A stretch of DNA of 13,005 bases from contig DATAYF010000155.1 of NCBI GenBank assembly GCA_036272735.1, positions 1-13,005 of the forward strand, given 5' to 3'. A model generated the notes under the pieces. The model was not told the origin of the DNA. It searched no databases and saw nothing but the letters and a program-made list of their open reading frames with translations. Source of the DNA: DATAYF01 sp036272735. GTDB taxonomy: Bacteria > Chloroflexota > Ktedonobacteria > Ktedonobacterales > Ktedonobacteraceae. Shown here piece by piece: positions 6,050-12,961 of the stretch. Numbering within the stretch: the first letter of the stretch is position 1; every line of letters starts with the position of its first letter. Both the position numbers and the translations under genes were made by a program.

Positions 6050-6604
6050 GTGATATTGGAACTGATATGCCTGGATTTTCTCAACAGCGACTGGCACGAT
6101 TATCGCAGTAACGGTATTAGTGAAGACCGCTTGCTCAGGTCTGACTGGTTGGAGCGGTTTTTGCTACGCTGGAATTTGCAGGTTGATGCTAAGCCGCAAG
6201 AAGCCGAACTATCTGCTCTGCTTGTCCTGCGCTCTCTGCAATGGCAGATCGTAAAACAGCTCTTACAACAGCAACAACCTTTAGAAGAGAGTATGGACCA
6301 GTTACGAGCGTTTCTTGGTGCTGCTCCTATGCGCAGAACGATAGAGCGATGTGCAGACGGACAATATCAACTCACCCTCGCCCCCCTCCACAAAAATTGG
6401 CAGTGGATCATGGCGGAGATCGCTACCTCGTTTGTAGAGCTGATAACGAGGCATGATCCAACACGCATCAAGCTGTGCGACAATCCCAACTGTCGCTGGA
6501 TTTTTTATGATGAGAGTAAAAACCGCAGCAAGCGCTGGTGCGAGGGTAATTGCTGCGGCAATTTGTTGGCAGTGCGGAAATTCCGCGCAAAGCAGAAAAA
6601 CTAG
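6050..6604 (+). CDS. ABATE/CGNR-type zinc-finger protein, putative transcriptional regulator
   Basis: A 184-residue protein with an N-terminal LDFLNS motif (residues 8-13 region), as in the ABATE domain of CGNR regulators, then a helical middle. The C-terminal zinc finger reads C143-x4-C148, WIFYDESKNRSKRWC ending at C164, then C169-G170-N171. In the family this is followed by Arg (CGNR), which gives the domain its name; here it is Leu (CGNL). An additional Cys168 precedes C169. The basic tail VRKFRAKQK is kept and is thought to contact DNA. The start must be at or after GTG 6050, because TGA at 6044 closes the frame upstream; the ribosome site is poor, and family members usually have a few more residues before LDF. 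It is transcribed away from the lipoprotein gene, which it might regulate, though nothing in the sequence proves that. Confidence 0.75.
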   Translation: MILELICLDFLNSDWHDYRSNGISEDRLLRSDWLERFLLRWNLQVDAKPQEAELSALLVLRSLQWQIVKQLLQQQQPLEESMDQLRAFLGAAPMRRTIERCADGQYQLTLAPLHKNWQWIMAEIATSFVELITRHDPTRIKLCDNPNCRWIFYDESKNRSKRWCEGNCCGNLLAVRKFRAKQKN

Positions 6605-6720
6605 AAAGACCCGCACCAGGGTGAATTTTGCAATGAAGCTGGTCGAATTTATGTTCATAATTATGTACGATTATGCAAAACACATCGGTTCGGTACCCAA
6701 CTTATAGACGTTTTGCACAT

Positions 6721-6735
6721 AGAAGTGCGGCTTCT
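6721..6735 (+). other. Small hairpin between the CGNR gene and the met leader promoter
   Basis: AGAAG-TGCGG-CTTCT forms a 5-bp stem just before the -35 box and is followed by CCCCC, not by T. It could end the CGNR transcript weakly or act as an operator-like palindrome. The rest of 6605-6740 shows only a distant GCAAAAC/GTTTTGC pair (near 6676-6718) and no gene. Confidence 0.25.
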
Positions 6736-6740
6736 CCCCC

Positions 6741-6770
6741 TTGACAGGCTTTTCTCTTTTTAGGTATACT
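6741..6770 (+). promoter_or_regulatory. Sigma70 promoter of the met/asp operon
   Basis: TTGACA (6741-6746) is perfect, and TATACT (6765-6770) differs from consensus by one base; the spacer is 18 bp. The expected start near 6777 puts the whole SAM-I and T-box structure in the transcript, giving a leader of about 570 nt before metX. I see no second promoter between the two RNA sensors. Confidence 0.75.
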
Positions 6771-6833
6771 TGGTGTTAATAACAAAGAAGCCATTTAACA
6801 ATTGCATAAGGTATCGCAGTAATAATAAAACTG

Positions 6834-6941
6834 CTCTCATCAAGAGAGGTGGAGGGATACGGCCCTATGAAGCCCGGCAACCCGCGAGCGATGTAGCAAG
6901 CAGGGTGCCAATTCCGGCGGAGCGAATCCGCAAGATGAGGG
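6834..6941 (+). ncRNA. SAM-I (S-box) riboswitch aptamer
   Basis: The conserved core is plain: AGAGAGGTGGAGGGA with its kink-turn side, GGCCCTATGAAGCCCGGCAA, CCCGCGAG, and later GGGTGCCAATTCC. P1 is formed by 6834-6841 with 6934-6941 (8 pairs, one G-U). SAM-I aptamers bind S-adenosylmethionine, which stabilises P1. Here the 3' strand of P1 shares GGG (6939-6941) with a possible antiterminator (GGGG 6939-6942 with CCCC 6961-6964, helped by TGC 6947-6949 with GCA 6956-6958). SAM binding would therefore free the terminator strand. The expected effect is premature termination when SAM is plentiful. It stands first in a leader that also holds a T-box. Confidence 0.93.
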
Positions 6942-6957
6942 GAATGTGCGAAGGAGC

Positions 6958-6986
6958 AAGCCCCCAAGTCAAGGGGCTTTTTTGTT
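6958..6986 (+). terminator. Intrinsic terminator of the SAM-I riboswitch
   Basis: AAGCCCC (6958-6964) pairs with GGGGCTT (6973-6979) around an 8-nt loop and is followed by TTTTTTGTT-type U-rich sequence (run of T at 6978-6983, then GTT). Its left strand (CCCC 6961-6964) is the one that can instead pair with the P1-linked GGGG, as expected of an S-box expression platform. Confidence 0.85.
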
Positions 6987-7025
6987 ACCCAAAATACCCA
7001 AAAACAGCGAAAAAGAATACAGAAC

Positions 7026-7274
7026 AACGTTGAAGAGGAAGAGTACATGCCACGGGCGGCTACAGAGAGTTGGCACCGATGAGAATCCAGCGCCGTTCCA
7101 GCATGGAAAATGGCCTCCTAGTTGCAGGTTGAAAGCCCTGGTGGGCGAGTAAGCCGTGCCGTATGAGCTACGTTACCAGCTAAAGTGTCTGCTATGGCAA
7201 TGGCACTTGTCAAGGTCGGTGCCGCGAGGTATTGACGAAACCAGGGTGGTACCGCGAAGACGTTTACCCTCGCC
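7026..7274 (+). ncRNA. T-box leader, probably tRNA-Met responsive
   Basis: The hallmark T-box sequence AGGGTGGTACCGCG is exact at 7243-7256. Stem I would be closed by AACGT (7026-7030) with ACGTT (7170-7174); the CGTTA following Stem I is typical. AGTA of the S-turn lies near 7040-7044, and CAGAGAG of the distal stem near 7062-7068. The antiterminator pairs AGGG (7243-7246) with CCCT (7267-7270) and GCG (7254-7256) with CGT (7261-7263). The bulge TGGT (7247-7250) would pair with an ACCA tRNA end, meaning a discriminator A, which suits tRNA-Met. The best specifier candidate is ATG at 7163-7165; this is a moderate call, because I could not draw the whole specifier loop unambiguously. Uncharged tRNA should stabilise the antiterminator and allow read-through into metX. 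Confidence 0.9.
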
Positions 7275-7300
7275 CCTGTCATGGGTGAGGGTTTTTTGTT
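7266..7300 (+). terminator. Intrinsic terminator of the T-box leader
   Basis: ACCCTCGCCC (7266-7275) pairs with GGGTGAGGGT (7283-7292), a 10-bp stem with one G-U and a 7-nt loop, followed by TTTTTTGTT. Its left strand overlaps the antiterminator strand CCCT (7267-7270), so the two folds exclude each other. Confidence 0.9.
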
Positions 7301-7347
7301 CCCTTTTTTCAGGGTTTCAGGCAGGTAAAGAAGGAAGGAGTGTACAA

Positions 7348-8502
7348 ATGGTGGTACGAATGGTGTGTTCCACCGGGGAGGAAGCCCCGTTAGCGGTGCA
7401 GAGCAACCAGCTTCAGATGTATACATTTGATCGCCTACCATTACAACGTGGAGGGGTGCTTGGTCCTGTCACGCTGGCTTACGAAACGTGGGGCACGCTC
7501 AATGCTCGTGGTGACAATGCTATTCTCATCACGCACGCGTTGACGGGGGATACGCATGCGCACGATCTCGCGTGGCCCGATGATAGCAAAACGGCGTGGT
7601 GGAACCCGTTGATCGGCCCTGGCCGGTTCTTCGATACGTCACGCTATTTTGTCGTCTGTTCCAATGTCCTTGGGGGATGCGCGGGAAGTACTGGCCCTGC
7701 CTCCTGTGATCAACGCATTGGGCGCAACTACGGTATGCGCTTCCCGCTCATCACTATTCACGATATTGTACGCGCTCAGCGTAGGCTGTTGGAACACCTG
7801 GAAGTTCGCCAGTTGGCAATGGTTGCTGGCGGCTCGATAGGTGGTCAACAGGCGCTCCAATGGGCCATCAGCTACCCCGAACTGGTGCGCAAGGTGGTGG
7901 TGATCGCCGCCTCGGCAGCGCTATCAGCGCAAGCCATCGCCTTTAGCGAGGTTGCTCGCCAGGCCATTATGGCCGATCCCGCCTGGCAATTGGGCGACTA
8001 TATGCCTGGACATGGACCGAGCGCCGGGCTGGCGATTGCTCGTATGCTGGCAATGATTACCTATCAGAGCGAGGAGGCGATGGAGATGCGTTTTGCGCGC
8101 CGATCAGCAGAACGCCCCGATGTTCCCTCACCAACCCAGTCACCCGCTCTGGGTGGTCGCTTCGATGTTGAGGGCTATCTGTACCATCAAGGCGAAGCGT
8201 TAACCAGGCGTTTCGACGCCAATAGTTACCTGTATCTCAGCCGCGCTATGGACCTGTACGACGCCAGTGAGGGCTATGCCTCTCTCGATGACGCACTGCG
8301 CCGTGTGCGCAGCCAGGCGCTCTTTATCGGTATTCGTTCAGACTTTCTATTTCCCCCGGCGCATGTGCGCTGGCTCGCCGACCGGGTGCGTTCTCTCGGC
8401 GGTGATGCTACTTATGTTGAGTTGGATTCGCCGCATGGTCATGATGCCTTCTTAAAAGAGTGGCGATTGATGGACGCGGCCCTTTCTGTGGTGAAGGAGT
8501 AA
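7348..8502 (+). CDS. metX: Homoserine O-acetyltransferase (MetX, alpha/beta hydrolase fold)
   Basis: Transfers an acyl group, most likely acetyl from acetyl-CoA, to the hydroxyl of L-homoserine, the committed step to methionine. The 384-residue protein has the family layout: LAYETWGTLNA early, GGCAGSTGPAS, the nucleophile Ser163 in AGGSIGGQQALQW, Asp332 in SDFLFPP and His365 in PHGHDAFL, a complete catalytic triad. ATG 7348 was chosen because AAGGAAGGAG lies 7 nt upstream and because it is the first start after the T-box terminator. The frame stays open back to a GTG at 7156, but that would place coding sequence inside the T-box. It is the first gene of the operon, with metY 8 nt downstream. 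Sequence alone does not fully exclude succinyl-CoA as donor; the neighbouring O-acetylhomoserine sulfhydrylase supports acetyl. Confidence 0.92.
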   Translation: MVVRMVCSTGEEAPLAVQSNQLQMYTFDRLPLQRGGVLGPVTLAYETWGTLNARGDNAILITHALTGDTHAHDLAWPDDSKTAWWNPLIGPGRFFDTSRYFVVCSNVLGGCAGSTGPASCDQRIGRNYGMRFPLITIHDIVRAQRRLLEHLEVRQLAMVAGGSIGGQQALQWAISYPELVRKVVVIAASAALSAQAIAFSEVARQAIMADPAWQLGDYMPGHGPSAGLAIARMLAMITYQSEEAMEMRFARRSAERPDVPSPTQSPALGGRFDVEGYLYHQGEALTRRFDANSYLYLSRAMDLYDASEGYASLDDALRRVRSQALFIGIRSDFLFPPAHVRWLADRVRSLGGDATYVELDSPHGHDAFLKEWRLMDAALSVVKE

Positions 8503-8510
8503 ATACTGTT

Positions 8511-9836
8511 ATGGCACTTAATAGCAATCGTAGTTACGGTTTTGAAACGTTGTCTTTGCACGCGGGTCAGGAGACCGCTGATAGCGCGACGGGCGCGCGC
8601 GCGTTGCCCATTTATCAGACCGCTTCGTATGTCTTCGATAGTCCAGAGCATGCCGCCAATCTTTTTGCGCTCAAGCAATTCGGCAATATTTACACGCGCA
8701 TCATGAATCCGACGCAAGATGCCTTTGAGCGTCGTGTGGCTGCTCTCGAAGGCGGTGTGGGGGCGCTGGCGACGGCCTCCGGCCAGGCCGCAGAAACGCT
8801 GGCCCTGCTCAATATCGCCGGAGCGGGCGACGAAATTGTTTCGTCTGCCAGCCTCTATGGTGGCACCTATAACCTGTTCCATTATACCTTTGAAAAACTG
8901 GGCATCAAAGTGCACTTTGTCGATAGCCGCGATCCCGAAAATTTCCGTCCCCTCATCAACGAGCGCACCAAAGCGATCTACGCCGAGACGTTGGGCAATC
9001 CGCGCCTGGATACGCTCGATATCCGTGCCGTGGCTGATATCGCTCACGAGCATGGTTTGCCGCTGATCGTGGATAATACGATGCCTTCGCCGTATCTCGT
9101 GCAGCCGCTGAAGCATGGTGCCGATATCGTGGTCCATTCGGCGACGAAATTTATTGGTGGTCATGGCACCTCCATTGGTGGCGTCATCGTCGATGGTGGC
9201 AAGTTCGATTGGGCCGCCAGCGGACGTTTCCCCTCTTTGACGGAGCCCGATCCCTCGTATCATGGCATTCGCTATGTTGAGGCACTCGGTCCTCTGGCCT
9301 ATATCATCAAAGCGCGCGTGCAGCTCTTGCGCGACCTTGGTCCAGCGACCACGCCGTTCAATTCCTGGCTCTTTGCGCAAGGTCTGGAAACCTTGCCTCT
9401 GCGCATGGAGCGTCATAGCCAGAATGCTCTGCGCATTGCCGAGTTCCTTGAGAGCCATCCTGCCGTGGGTTGGGTGAGCTATCCCGGCCTGGCGAGCCAT
9501 CCTCAGCATGAGCTTGCGCGCCGGTACTTCACGCATGGCTACGGGGCGATTGTGGGCTTTGGTATCCAGGGTGGCCTCGAAGCTGGCAAGCGTTTGATCC
9601 AGCACATCGAGCTGTTCTCGCACCTGGCGAACATTGGCGATGCCAAGTCGCTCATCATTCATCCCGCCAGCACCACGCACTCGCAGTTAACGGCCGAGGA
9701 GCAGCTTGAGACCGGCGTCTCCCCTGACTTCATTCGTCTTTCCGTGGGCATTGAGACGATTGATGATCTGATCGACGATCTCGACCAGGCGTTGAAGGCG
9801 GCGGTTCTTGAAGCCAGCGAACCGGCGAACGCATAA
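8511..9836 (+). CDS. metY: O-acetylhomoserine sulfhydrylase (MetY, PLP enzyme)
   Basis: A cytosolic Cys/Met-metabolism PLP enzyme that makes L-homocysteine from O-acetyl-L-homoserine and sulfide. At 441 residues it has the long form typical of MetY (about 430-440) rather than the shorter cystathionine synthases/lyases. The N-terminus FETLSLHAGQE, the YTRIMNPT-type motif, the SASLYGGTYNLF cofactor region and the PLP-binding Lys213 in VHSATKFIGGHGT are all present, as is the C-terminal HPASTTHSQL substrate-carboxylate loop. ATG 8511 follows AAGGAG by 11 nt, and the metX stop lies 8 nt before it, so the two genes are surely co-transcribed. With MetX it forms a direct-sulfhydrylation route, and no cystathionine genes are seen here. 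Confidence 0.93.
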   Translation: MALNSNRSYGFETLSLHAGQETADSATGARALPIYQTASYVFDSPEHAANLFALKQFGNIYTRIMNPTQDAFERRVAALEGGVGALATASGQAAETLALLNIAGAGDEIVSSASLYGGTYNLFHYTFEKLGIKVHFVDSRDPENFRPLINERTKAIYAETLGNPRLDTLDIRAVADIAHEHGLPLIVDNTMPSPYLVQPLKHGADIVVHSATKFIGGHGTSIGGVIVDGGKFDWAASGRFPSLTEPDPSYHGIRYVEALGPLAYIIKARVQLLRDLGPATTPFNSWLFAQGLETLPLRMERHSQNALRIAEFLESHPAVGWVSYPGLASHPQHELARRYFTHGYGAIVGFGIQGGLEAGKRLIQHIELFSHLANIGDAKSLIIHPASTTHSQLTAEEQLETGVSPDFIRLSVGIETIDDLIDDLDQALKAAVLEASEPANA

Positions 9837-9876
9837 TCTTGCGTGTTCTGCTTGTATTATTGCTCTATATATGAAA

Positions 9877-9910
9877 CCAGCGAGGACATCACGACTGGTG
9901 TCCTCGCTGG
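9877..9910 (+). promoter_or_regulatory. Perfect intra-operonic hairpin just before lysC ribosome site
   Basis: CCAGCGAGGACA (9877-9888) pairs perfectly with TGTCCTCGCTGG (9899-9910), and the stem can grow by two inner pairs to about 14 bp with a 6-nt loop. It ends only a few bases before the GAGGGGA ribosome site of lysC, in the one sizeable gap (84 nt) of the operon. There is no T-run, so intrinsic termination is unlikely. RNA processing, stabilisation of one half of the mRNA, or translation control are possible. Confidence 0.65.
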
Positions 9911-9920
9911 ATAGAGGGGA

Positions 9921-11408
9921 GTGAAGTTGTTGAAGCATGCTGTTCAGGTTTTAAAATTTGGTGGTACATCGGTGGGTGATGGTGAGCGCATTCGCCGGGT
10001 GGCTGCTATTATCTCTGCGGCTGTAGGTGAAAATGCAGACACATTTCCGGTGGTGGTGGTTTCGGCGATGTCGGGTGTGACCGATCAGTTGTTGCGCATC
10101 GCGCGCCTGGTCTGTGCTGGTGAGGATGAGGCTGGCGAGCAGGAGCTACAGGGTTTGCAGCACAAGCATGAAGACGCGGTAACAACGCTGGTGCATGATA
10201 TTGAGCAGCAGCAGACGCTACGTCAGGACGTACGCGAAGCTTTCGCGGGCCTGGCGCGAGATGTTGCCACGTTGCGCCAGTTTGTCGAGCAGCAGCACGA
10301 GCTTGCTCTGCCCACCGCCGCCGTGGCAGCCTGGGGCGAACGCCTATCTATTCGCCTGGTCGCGGCGGCCGTGCGTGCTCGTGGTGTGCCTGCTGAATTT
10401 GTGCGCAAAGAGGTTATTATCACCTGCCATCCGCCCGCTGATATTACGCAAAGCTTCGGCGTCGTGGTGGGTGCCGAGCCGCTTGCTAAAGAGACACGTT
10501 TGCATGCTCAAAGCTTGATCACTCCCCTGATCGAGCGCGGCATCGTGCCCATTGCTCCCGGTTTCATTGGGCGCACAGATACCGGTTTTGTCACCACGCT
10601 TGGCCGCAACGGTTCAGATTATTCCGCGACAGTGATTGGTGCCGCGCTCGATTGCTGCGAAGTGACGATCTACACCGACGTTGATGGCGTCTTGACCGCC
10701 GATCCGCGCCAGGTGCCCAATGCCCGCCTACTGACGCACCTGACGTATGCCGAGGCGGCACGTCTCTCCTGGTTTGGTGCCAAAGTGCTGCACCCGCGTA
10801 CGCTCATTCCTATCGCCGAACGCAATATTCCGGTACGCGTGCGCAACAGTTTCCGTCCACATATTCGCGGCACCGTCGTTGGTCCGGTCGGGCATATGCC
10901 AAGCGGTGCCACGGCGATTACGGTTCGACACAAGCTGGCGCTGATTACGGTTGAGCGTACTGATTTATTTGGTGCACCCGAAAATGCCGGGCAGGTCTTT
11001 GCGCTGGCGGCACGCGCTGGAGCCGCTCCGGTGGCGATCTGTTCATCGTCGGGCCATCACCTCTCGTTTCTGGTTGAGGAGACGGCGGCCAGTTCGGTTA
11101 TCGCGCTCTTGCAGCAGCACATGGATGATAACTGGACGGTGCGTTGTCGCCACAACCTGGCCGCGTGTGCGTGTATCGGTTCCGGCTTCACCTCCGATCC
11201 CATGAGTCCGGCGCGTGCCAAAACCGCGCTGGCCCGCGAACGCATTCCGGTGATTACCGAAGGCGCTTCCGAGCAAGGGGTGACGTTGATCGTCGAGGAT
11301 CATTTTAGCGAGCGCGCACTGCGCAGCCTGCACCGCGACCTGATCGCGCCCGTCATCCCACTGATGAAAAATCGCGTCTCCCTGCGTGAGCGGCGCGAGG
11401 CCCGCTAG
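9921..11408 (+). CDS. lysC: Aspartate kinase
   Basis: Phosphorylates L-aspartate with ATP, the first step towards lysine, threonine and methionine. The kinase domain opens with KFGGTSVGDGERI (K12-F-G-G-T in this numbering), has FIGRTDTGFVTTL followed by GRNGSDYSA (residues 228-236), TDVDGVLTADPR, and EAARLSWFGAKVLHPRT. The C-terminal part from about residue 335 forms a pair of ACT domains (ALITVERTDLFG and CACIGSGF regions), so feedback control by an amino acid is expected, though which one cannot be read. Length is 495 with GTG 9921, slightly long. The GAGGGGA site directly touches that GTG, so a TTG at 9927 or 9930 (6-9 nt after it) is the likelier true start. It is monofunctional, with no homoserine dehydrogenase domain. 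It lies 84 nt after metY, behind a hairpin. Confidence 0.92.
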   Translation: MKLLKHAVQVLKFGGTSVGDGERIRRVAAIISAAVGENADTFPVVVVSAMSGVTDQLLRIARLVCAGEDEAGEQELQGLQHKHEDAVTTLVHDIEQQQTLRQDVREAFAGLARDVATLRQFVEQQHELALPTAAVAAWGERLSIRLVAAAVRARGVPAEFVRKEVIITCHPPADITQSFGVVVGAEPLAKETRLHAQSLITPLIERGIVPIAPGFIGRTDTGFVTTLGRNGSDYSATVIGAALDCCEVTIYTDVDGVLTADPRQVPNARLLTHLTYAEAARLSWFGAKVLHPRTLIPIAERNIPVRVRNSFRPHIRGTVVGPVGHMPSGATAITVRHKLALITVERTDLFGAPENAGQVFALAARAGAAPVAICSSSGHHLSFLVEETAASSVIALLQQHMDDNWTVRCRHNLAACACIGSGFTSDPMSPARAKTALARERIPVITEGASEQGVTLIVEDHFSERALRSLHRDLIAPVIPLMKNRVSLRERREAR

Positions 11409-11419
11409 AGAGGTAACTT

Positions 11420-11887
11420 GTGACTATTATCAATTCAGCTCATGATGCCCTTGAACGTTTGGCAGTAGTACCACGACGTATTATGCAGCATACAGAAGGT
11501 TGGGATACGGAACGACTGCGTATAGCCATAGATGGCGAGTGGTCTGCTGTGCAAATTCTTGCACATATACGAGCGGCGGATGATGTTCTTGCATATCGTG
11601 CCTACGCGATATTAGCAAGGGATCAACCCACGCTTGTTGCCTATGATGAGCGTCGCTGGGCCGAAGTCGCAAGCTATGCAAGCCTGGATTTTCGTGCGTC
11701 ACTTACGCTGTATACGTTGCGGCGTGCTGAATTGGTGCATATGCTGCTGCCTATCTCATCCGAACAGTGGCAACGTACCGGAGTGCACGAAGTACGCGGA
11801 GCCGTCTCATTATTTGACGTAGTGCTTGGCTTACTCGAACACGAAGAGGAGCATTGTGCGCAATTAGCGGCTCTGCAAAACGAATAG
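11420..11887 (+). CDS. DinB/YfiT-fold putative metal-dependent protein
   Basis: A 155-residue helical-bundle protein of the DinB superfamily. The metal-ligand pattern is visible: His49 in WSAVQILAHIRAADD, then His141 and His145 in LLEHEEEHCAQL, the three-His site that usually holds Ni or Zn. Some DinB-superfamily members transfer bacillithiol, mycothiol or glutathione to other compounds; others have no known role. GTG 11420 has GAGAGGT about 6 nt upstream. The gene sits inside the operon, 11 nt after lysC and 9 nt before asd, so it is co-transcribed under the SAM/T-box leader. Its codons appear more AT-ending than its neighbours' (many GTA, CGA, GCA, TTG), hinting at later arrival. A thiol-related function would suit the sulfur pathway, but that is inference. 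Confidence 0.75.
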   Translation: MTIINSAHDALERLAVVPRRIMQHTEGWDTERLRIAIDGEWSAVQILAHIRAADDVLAYRAYAILARDQPTLVAYDERRWAEVASYASLDFRASLTLYTLRRAELVHMLLPISSEQWQRTGVHEVRGAVSLFDVVLGLLEHEEEHCAQLAALQNE

Positions 11888-11896
11888 GAACACGCA

Positions 11897-12961
11897 ATGT
11901 CTGTACAATCACGTATCTCTGTCGCGGTGCTCGGGGCAACGGGCATGGTCGGTCAACGCTTTATCGAGCTACTTCAGGGTCATCCCTGGTTCGAAATTGT
12001 GGCGCTGGCGGCCTCTGATCAACACGCCGGGCGTCCTTACGCCGAATCGACCGTGTGGCGACTCTCCGGCGAGATGCCGGGCAGTGTGGCGGCTCTGCCG
12101 GTCCTGCCGTGCCGTCCAGAGGCGCTACCAGATGTAAACATCGTATTTTCGGCGCTACCTGGCGAGATTGCTGGCGAGATCGAGCTTGCATTTGCACGTG
12201 CCGGGATCGCGGTCTTCAGCAACGCGAAAAATCACCGCATGGCTGCTGACGTGCCGTTGCTCATTCCCGAAGTGGACCCCGAACATAGCGCTGTTATCGC
12301 GCAGCAGCGCAAGCAGCATGGCTGGTCCGGTTGTATCGTCACCAACGCGAATTGTTCGGCCACACCGCTTGTGATGGCTCTCAAGCCCTTACAGCAGGCT
12401 TTTGGCGTGCGTAAGGTGCTGGTGACAACCTTCCAGGCTATTTCGGGTGCGGGCTATCCTGGCTTGTCGGCATTCGATATGCTTGATAACGTCATCCCCT
12501 ATATTGGTGGCGAAGAAGAGAAGCTAGAGGCTGAGACGCTGAAGATGCTGGGAACCTGGGACGAGGGTCGTGGCTTTGTGGATGCACCAATGGTGGTCAG
12601 CGCGCACTGCAACCGTGTGGCCACGCGTGAAGGTCATCTCGAATGTGTGAGCGTGGAATTGGAACGTTTGGCTGCACCGGAGGAGGTGATTGCCGCCTGG
12701 GAGCATTTTACCCCGGAACCACAACAGCGCAAACTGCCCAGCGCACCTGAGCACGCCCTGATCTACCGGCGCGAACGTGATCGCCCGCAGACCCTCCATG
12801 ATCGCGACGCTGGCAACGGCATGAGCACGACCATCGGACGTCTGCGCCCTTGCCGCATCTTCACCTACAAATTTGTGGTATTGGGCCATAACACCATTCG
12901 TGGCGCAGCCGGTGGCTCCATATTGAATGCCGAATTGTGCGTCAGCAAAAATCTGCTTTAA
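11897..12961 (+). CDS. asd: Aspartate-semialdehyde dehydrogenase
   Basis: Reduces aspartyl phosphate, the product of the upstream kinase, to L-aspartate 4-semialdehyde with NADPH. The 354-residue protein begins with VAVLGATGMVGQRFIELL, the NADP-binding P-loop. It has the nucleophile Cys153 in TNANCSATP, SGAGYPGLSAFDMLDNVIPYI with the GGEEEKLEAET stretch, and the acid/base His237 in SAHCNRVATREGH. These features match the archaeal/fungal-type Asd more than the enterobacterial type. ATG 11897 follows TAGGAA by 6 nt and starts 9 nt after the DinB stop. The frame is complete, with TAA at 12959-12961. It is the last gene seen in the operon, but the window ends 44 nt later, so further genes (for example dapA or hom) cannot be excluded. 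Confidence 0.93.
   Translation: MSVQSRISVAVLGATGMVGQRFIELLQGHPWFEIVALAASDQHAGRPYAESTVWRLSGEMPGSVAALPVLPCRPEALPDVNIVFSALPGEIAGEIELAFARAGIAVFSNAKNHRMAADVPLLIPEVDPEHSAVIAQQRKQHGWSGCIVTNANCSATPLVMALKPLQQAFGVRKVLVTTFQAISGAGYPGLSAFDMLDNVIPYIGGEEEKLEAETLKMLGTWDEGRGFVDAPMVVSAHCNRVATREGHLECVSVELERLAAPEEVIAAWEHFTPEPQQRKLPSAPEHALIYRRERDRPQTLHDRDAGNGMSTTIGRLRPCRIFTYKFVVLGHNTIRGAAGGSILNAELCVSKNLL

Noticed and set aside
6770..7033. 87-codon frame covering the SAM-I aptamer
   Set aside because: It reads straight through aptamer and terminator sequence, has no ribosome site, and its translation resembles no leader peptide.
8439..9680. 413-codon minus-strand frame opposite metY
   Set aside because: A mirror of the metY codon pattern; the plus strand has all PLP-enzyme motifs, and the minus frame shows no family features.
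9877..9910. Hairpin before lysC as an intrinsic terminator
   Set aside because: No T-run follows the stem; the next bases are ATAGAGGGG, the ribosome site region.
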